The notes under the pieces were generated by a model. That model had not been told where the DNA came from. It searched no databases and saw only the letters and a list, made by a program, of their open reading frames with translations. The translations under genes and the position numbers were made by a program. Below, piece by piece: positions 60,535 through 64,000 of a stretch of DNA of 64,000 bases. Numbering within the stretch: position 1 is the first letter of the stretch; each line of letters starts with the position of its first letter. Source of the stretch: Hydrocarboniphaga sp. (GTDB taxonomy: Bacteria; Pseudomonadota; Gammaproteobacteria; Nevskiales; Nevskiaceae); assembly GCF_028291725.1 (NCBI RefSeq), contig NZ_JAQGNT010000010.1, positions 53,807 through 117,806 of the forward strand, read 5' to 3'.

Positions 60535-61398
60535 ATGCAACTGACCATCAAGCATTGCACGCGCTACCAGTACTCGCGGGCGATCATGCTGCAACCGCAC
60601 CGGCTCATCGTCACACCGCGCGACAGCGGCGAACTCTTGACGGTGCGGCGGTCCTTGGAATGTGTGCCGCCAGCCGATCTCACCTGGAGTGCGGACGTAT
60701 TCGGGAATCTGATCGCGACAGCGAGCTTTGCCGAGCCGACCAGCGAATTGACCATCATCAGCGAAGCGGTGGTTGAGCACACGGCTCCGGAATGGCCGAT
60801 CTTCGCGATATCGCCTGATGCTCACCGCTATCCGTTCGCCTACTCGCTCGACGATGTCGTCGATCTTGGCGCCCTTGCACAGCCGGACTGGCTGACTCCT
60901 GGTGGACAGCGGGTGGGCGCCTGGGCTCGTCGCTTTGTGTTGGCGCTACAGACCGACAGCCTGTCCTTGCTCAAGGACCTCAACTCCGGAGTGCTGAGGG
61001 ACGTTCGCTACCGTGTCCGCGATGAGGAGGGGACGCAGTCGCCTGCCAGCACGCTGGAACTGGGCAGTGGATCGTGCCGCGATATTGCGGCGCTTTTCAT
61101 CGAGGCGGCGCGCCACCTCGGCTTCGGCGCCCGGGCGGTGTCGGGCTATCTTTTCGATCCGGATCAGAAGGACGAGGACGCGGGCGCAACCCATGCCTGG
61201 GCGGAGGCGTATTTGCCCGGCGCCGGTTGGATCGCTTTCGATCCGTCGAATCAACGCGTCGGTGGCAGCCAGCTCGTTCCTGTCGCGTTTGCGCGCTTCA
61301 ACAGACAGATCATGCCGGTGACGGGCGGTTATATCGGCACGCCGGAAGATTTCGAGCAGATGGATGTCGCCGTCCGCGTGAGATCAAGCGCGCGATAG
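60535..61398 (+). CDS. transglutaminase-like cysteine peptidase-fold protein
   Basis: 287 residues. N-terminal beta region typical of bacterial transglutaminase-like proteins (MQLTIKHCTRYQYSRAIMLQ, HRLIVTP), then the catalytic core with Cys181 (GSGSCRDIAALFIEAARHLG), His220 (GATHAWAEAYLPGAGW) and Asp236 (IAFDPSNQ). May act as a protease or amide-forming enzyme; no signal peptide, substrate unknown. Stands alone. Confidence 0.93.
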   Translation: MQLTIKHCTRYQYSRAIMLQPHRLIVTPRDSGELLTVRRSLECVPPADLTWSADVFGNLIATASFAEPTSELTIISEAVVEHTAPEWPIFAISPDAHRYPFAYSLDDVVDLGALAQPDWLTPGGQRVGAWARRFVLALQTDSLSLLKDLNSGVLRDVRYRVRDEEGTQSPASTLELGSGSCRDIAALFIEAARHLGFGARAVSGYLFDPDQKDEDAGATHAWAEAYLPGAGWIAFDPSNQRVGGSQLVPVAFARFNRQIMPVTGGYIGTPEDFEQMDVAVRVRSSAR

Positions 61399-62011
61399 CC
61401 GCAGCGGCTGCATTCCACTTTCATTGCGGCGATCTAAGTCCGCCCCGTATACGACTCCCCGCCCCCGCTTGCGGGAGATACCGCCACAGGTTCATAGCAG
61501 CCGGCTTTATGCCCGGAACCGGCCAGCTCCTTCACCCGCGTGCGGGGGAAGGTTGGGTTGGGGGCGAGACGATAGCGCCGCGCCTTCCGCACCCACCCGC
61601 GTTTGGCTGGGTCTTGGGTAGCCCCGTGTTCCTTGCGGACCTGCTCACCGGCCATGAACCCGATGAAGGTAGGTCGGCAATCCTTTGCCGACGTGTGCGC
61701 TCTGATCGCTTGAGCACGTCGGCAAAGGATTGCCGACCTACGTCGCTTGCGGGGCAGAGCCGGGGCAGGGGCATGAGGGGCTTTTCCTGCGCTACTCGAA
61801 CGAAAGCCCCTCATCCGGCGCTTCGCGCCACCTTCTCCCGCAAGCGGGAGAAGGGATACACCGGCGCCAGAAACTGGCGGCTGCGTTCCCGAAAGCGGAT
61901 ATCCGCTATGTTCGCAAACGCACCGCGCTTTTCAGACCGGAAGTGCTGCAATCGTGTCGCTAAGCTTTGCTCCAGTATCTCTGAGAGCAAGCTCACACGA
62001 AGGAGATTCAC
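61399..62011. other. repeat-rich intergenic region
   Basis: About 610 bases: CCCCCGCTTGCGGGAG-like and CACCCGCGTGCGGGGGAAGG units near 61450-61560, the family B pair at 61669-61741, and CCGGCGCTTCGCGCCACC...TCTCCCGCAAGCGGGAGAAG at about 61816-61853. The last 90 bases lead into the small peptide gene. No protein-like ORF. Confidence 0.5.
61669..61741. repeat. family B REP/BIME-like inverted pair
   Basis: GTAGGTCGGCAATCCTTTGC from 61669; facing copy ends ATTGCCGACCTAC at 61741. Confidence 0.88.
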
Positions 62012-62086
62012 ATGTTATTCGGTGGCGGAATTCTCGGAACGATCTTATTCGTCTGTTTGATCATCTTTGTCGCGAAGCGCATGTAG
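62012..62086 (+). CDS. 24-residue single-helix membrane peptide
   Basis: A tiny ORF with a near-perfect ribosome site: AAGGAG 6 nt before ATG. Product MLFGGGILGTILFVCLIIFV then AKRM: a short Gly-rich start, one TM helix, and a positive end that should stay cytoplasmic. It resembles regulatory or assembly micropeptides of membrane complexes in size only; no family identified. It stands alone, 126 nt before the PhhB gene. Confidence 0.55.
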   Translation: MLFGGGILGTILFVCLIIFVAKRM

Positions 62087-62212
62087 GCTCCCTGGCGACT
62101 GAGGTGTCCGGCGCAATGGCGCCAAAGAAAGCGCAACTCGCCAACTCCAAGACTTCGCGCCCGTTACCGGTAAAACCAGTATCTTTCCACTGCGCGCCTA
62201 TCGGAGAACCCC

Positions 62213-62515
62213 ATGCCTGCAAAGCTGAGTAATGAACAGAGAGAGTCGTCGTTAGCCGAACTCAAACATTGGTCGTTAGACAATCGCCGCAATGCCATTG
62301 CACGAGAATTCAAGTTCGCTGATTTCTGTGATGCCTTCGCGTTCATGACGCGCGTCGCGCTCGTTGCGGAGAAACGCAACCATCACCCGGAATGGTCCAA
62401 CGTCTACAACAAGGTTTCGATCACGCTGACGACGCATGATGCTGGCGGTCTCTCGCTGCTCGATATAGAGCTTGCACGGGAGATTGACAGCATTTTCGCA
62501 CGCTGGTCGGCGTGA
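62213..62515 (+). CDS. 4a-hydroxytetrahydrobiopterin dehydratase (PCD/DCoH, PhhB type)
   Basis: A 100-residue pterin-4a-carbinolamine dehydratase. The signature [20 protein letters not shown] is complete with the paired active-site histidines, plus [18 protein letters not shown]. It recycles the pterin cofactor of phenylalanine hydroxylase or serves in molybdopterin/folate side paths. GGAG precedes the ATG at 62213. No phhA nearby. Confidence 0.93.
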   Translation: MPAKLSNEQRESSLAELKHWSLDNRRNAIAREFKFADFCDAFAFMTRVALVAEKRNHHPEWSNVYNKVSITLTTHDAGGLSLLDIELAREIDSIFARWSA

Positions 62516-62715
62516 CCTGACCGGACTGAAACCTGGGGGAGTCTGACTGGGAGCTGCGAGAGCCTGCCCAGCCATGGACTTCTCACCGGGCAGCGCAGGC
62601 CTGGCACTTGGGAGACTCGCGATGTCGTTGTGGGCTAACGCACCGACGTCTTGACTCACGGGGTCCACCTTGAATCGTTCGCCGGACTTCCCCGGCAACC
62701 AATCAAGGAACCATC

Positions 62716-63195
62716 ATGCTTAATAACGATGCTGTTAATGACGACACCGTGAAAGTACTCAACGGGCTCATTCAGACGTCCGAGGACGGGATGAAAGGAT
62801 TCGCCGAAGCCGCCGAGGACGCGACGACACCCGAGCTGAAAACCGTGTTCCATCAGCGCTCCCTGGATTGCGGAGCGGCCGTCACCGAATTGCAGGGACT
62901 GGTTATGACGCTCGGCGGCACGCCGAAAGACAGCGGCACGATCGCCGGCGCCGCCCGTCGGGGCTGGACCAAGGTGAAGGCCACCGTCGGCGACGCCAAC
63001 ATCAGCACGCTCGAAGAAGTGGAGAGCGCCGAAGACAAGGCCAAGGCGGTCTACACCAAGGCGCTGACTGCCACCCTGATGCCGCAGGTCCGCAGCGTGG
63101 TGCAGCGCCAGCACGACGGCGCCGTCCGCAACCACGACCTGATCCGCGATCTGCGCAACAGCTACAAGGCCAACAAAGCGGCCATCGCACACTGA
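62716..63195 (+). CDS. PA2169/DUF2383-type four-helix-bundle protein
   Basis: A 159-residue all-helical, ferritin-like protein: TVKVLNGLIQTSEDGMKGFA, AAVTELQGLVMTLGGTPKDS, GWTKVKATVGDANISTLEEV and QRQHDGAVRNHDLIRDLRNS. Matches the DUF2383/PA2169 family, often stress-linked; function not established. AAGGAA precedes the ATG. Followed by a strong GC hairpin. Confidence 0.88.
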   Translation: MLNNDAVNDDTVKVLNGLIQTSEDGMKGFAEAAEDATTPELKTVFHQRSLDCGAAVTELQGLVMTLGGTPKDSGTIAGAARRGWTKVKATVGDANISTLEEVESAEDKAKAVYTKALTATLMPQVRSVVQRQHDGAVRNHDLIRDLRNSYKANKAAIAH

Positions 63196-63215
63196 GGCAC
63201 GCTTCGACTCTGATC

Positions 63216-63247
63216 CCGGCCTGCCGCAAGGGTTTGCGGCAGGCCGG
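63216..63247. terminator. strong hairpin after the DUF2383 gene
   Basis: CCGGCCTGCCGCAA and TTGCGGCAGGCCGG pair perfectly (14 bp) around a 4-nt GGGT loop, 20 nt after the stop codon. No T run, so a GC-type terminator or repeat. Confidence 0.55.
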
Positions 63248-63347
63248 CAAGAGGCGCACAACTTCATGCGCACAGCTTTTCCCAATGAATGTAGGCGAAT
63301 GGGAAGCCAGGCACACTGCGGGTGCTGGCACATAACCAATAAAAGAT

Positions 63348-63881
63348 ATGTCGCTCTTCGTCATCAATCTGCTGATGACCCCGGCCCAGCCCGGCGCGAT
63401 CGGCAAGGTGCTGCAGTCGGTGGAGCGGCGCTACGAGCAGTATGTCAATACGCGCTACCGCCGCACCGGCACGCTCTGGGAGGGGCGACACAAGGCCAGC
63501 GTGATCGACTCGGAGCAGTATCTGCTGACCTGCTACCGCTACATCGAAATGAACCCGGTGCGCGCGGGGATGGTGAAACACCCTGGGGACTATGCTTGGT
63601 CGAGCTACGCGAGCCACGCGCAAGGTCAGGACGACGCACTCATCCGAGACCATGCCTGTTACCGGCAGTTGGCCCGCACCGACGAAGAGCGCCGGAGCGC
63701 ATACCGGCAGTTGTTCCGCGCGCAGTTGAGCCAGGCCGCGCTGACCGAGGTTCGTGACGCGCTCAATCAGTGCCGGGTTTACGGGAGCGAACGGTTCAAG
63801 GACGAGATCGAGGCGACGCTCGGGAGGCGAGTGCGGCCGGGGAAGGTGGGACGGCCCGGGAAAACGCCAGTCAGACCCTGA
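63348..63881 (+). pseudogene. N-terminally truncated REP-associated tyrosine transposase (RAYT)
   Basis: 177 codons of a Y1-transposase (IS200/IS605-like, RAYT group). From LLMTPAQPGAIGKVLQSVER the sequence is family-like: YVNTRYRRTGTLWEGRHKAS, LLTCYRYIEMNPVRAGMVKH with the candidate catalytic Tyr, and the RAYT-type WSSYASHAQG and C-terminal basic tail. Upstream the HUH motif (expected NHVHLL) is replaced by VINLL and the first 60-70 residues are absent. Without the HUH site it cannot cut DNA. It may be the relic of the enzyme that spread one of the palindrome families. Confidence 0.75.
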
Positions 63882-64000
63882 GGTTTCCCCTCATATTCGA
63901 GGTTTTCGAGGGCGTGATGCTGGGTGCTCTGGAAGCAGTGGCGGCGGAGCCTGGCAGGCGCGGATGAATCCATCGTAGGTGAATCGGATGGCCTGTTCAC

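Noticed and set aside
63882..64000. Possible gene or repeat at the right end
   Set aside because: No homology or structure visible in the last 120 bases.

Overview
High-GC gammaproteobacterial DNA, most like Xanthomonadales (Lysobacterales; Rhodanobacteraceae/Dokdonella-like). This is an inference from gene order (trmJ-cysE-cysteine desulfurases-IscU-like-iscA, yajC-secD-secF, thyA-folA), from several families of intergenic GTAG-headed palindromes, and from protein types such as the winged-helix/kinase/TPR remnant. I saw no rRNA, tRNA or CRISPR array.

Layout. 1-13.5 kb is housekeeping: folA (cut by the window edge) and thyA, a short-chain dehydrogenase, a minus-strand sulfur/Fe-S block (trmJ, cysE, two cysteine desulfurases, an odd IscU-like scaffold, iscA), suhB, an NhaP2-type antiporter, and secF-secD-yajC. 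13.7-25.4 kb is accessory and scarred. It holds a winged-helix/Ser-Thr kinase/TPR gene that has lost its catalytic core, fused head to head with a Calx-beta repeat protein that has lost its 5' end. Three compact toxin-antitoxin pairs (ParE-like, HigBA, VapBC) plus an antitoxin stub follow, then a secreted M4 metalloprotease. 25.4-30.7 kb has rlmL, a small secreted protein and a hybrid histidine kinase.

30.7-42.1 kb is a minus-strand type VI secretion operon, tssK-tssL-tssM-tssA-tssB-tssC-hcp-papain-like peptidase-tssE. The papain-like protein is a candidate effector, and TssL carries an unusual C-terminal extension. No tssF, tssG, tssJ, clpV or vgrG is present here. A TraB/GumN-family lipoprotein and a LuxR-type response regulator follow.

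44.1-53.2 kb starts with a 640-bp nested palindrome. It leads into a three-gene locus: an exported TPR-CHAT (caspase-fold) protein, overlapping by 4 nt a TpsB/ShlB-type outer-membrane transporter, then a 1423-residue TpsA exoprotein with MBG-type repeats. This is the best candidate here for a little-described system. 53.2-64 kb carries a site-2-type protease, argG, two LysR-regulated modules (YciI-like plus a truncated metallo-beta-lactamase; an NmrA-like reductase), transposon debris, a transglutaminase, a 24-residue membrane peptide, a PhhB-type dehydratase, a DUF2383-like helical protein and an N-terminally truncated REP-associated tyrosine transposase (RAYT).

Across the window at least five sequence-unrelated palindrome families share one design: two facing hairpins, each headed by GTAG(G), i.e. 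GTAGG...CCTAC. That is how REP/BIME elements are built, and it fits with the RAYT remnant at the right end. Statements about families are from memory; no database search was run.
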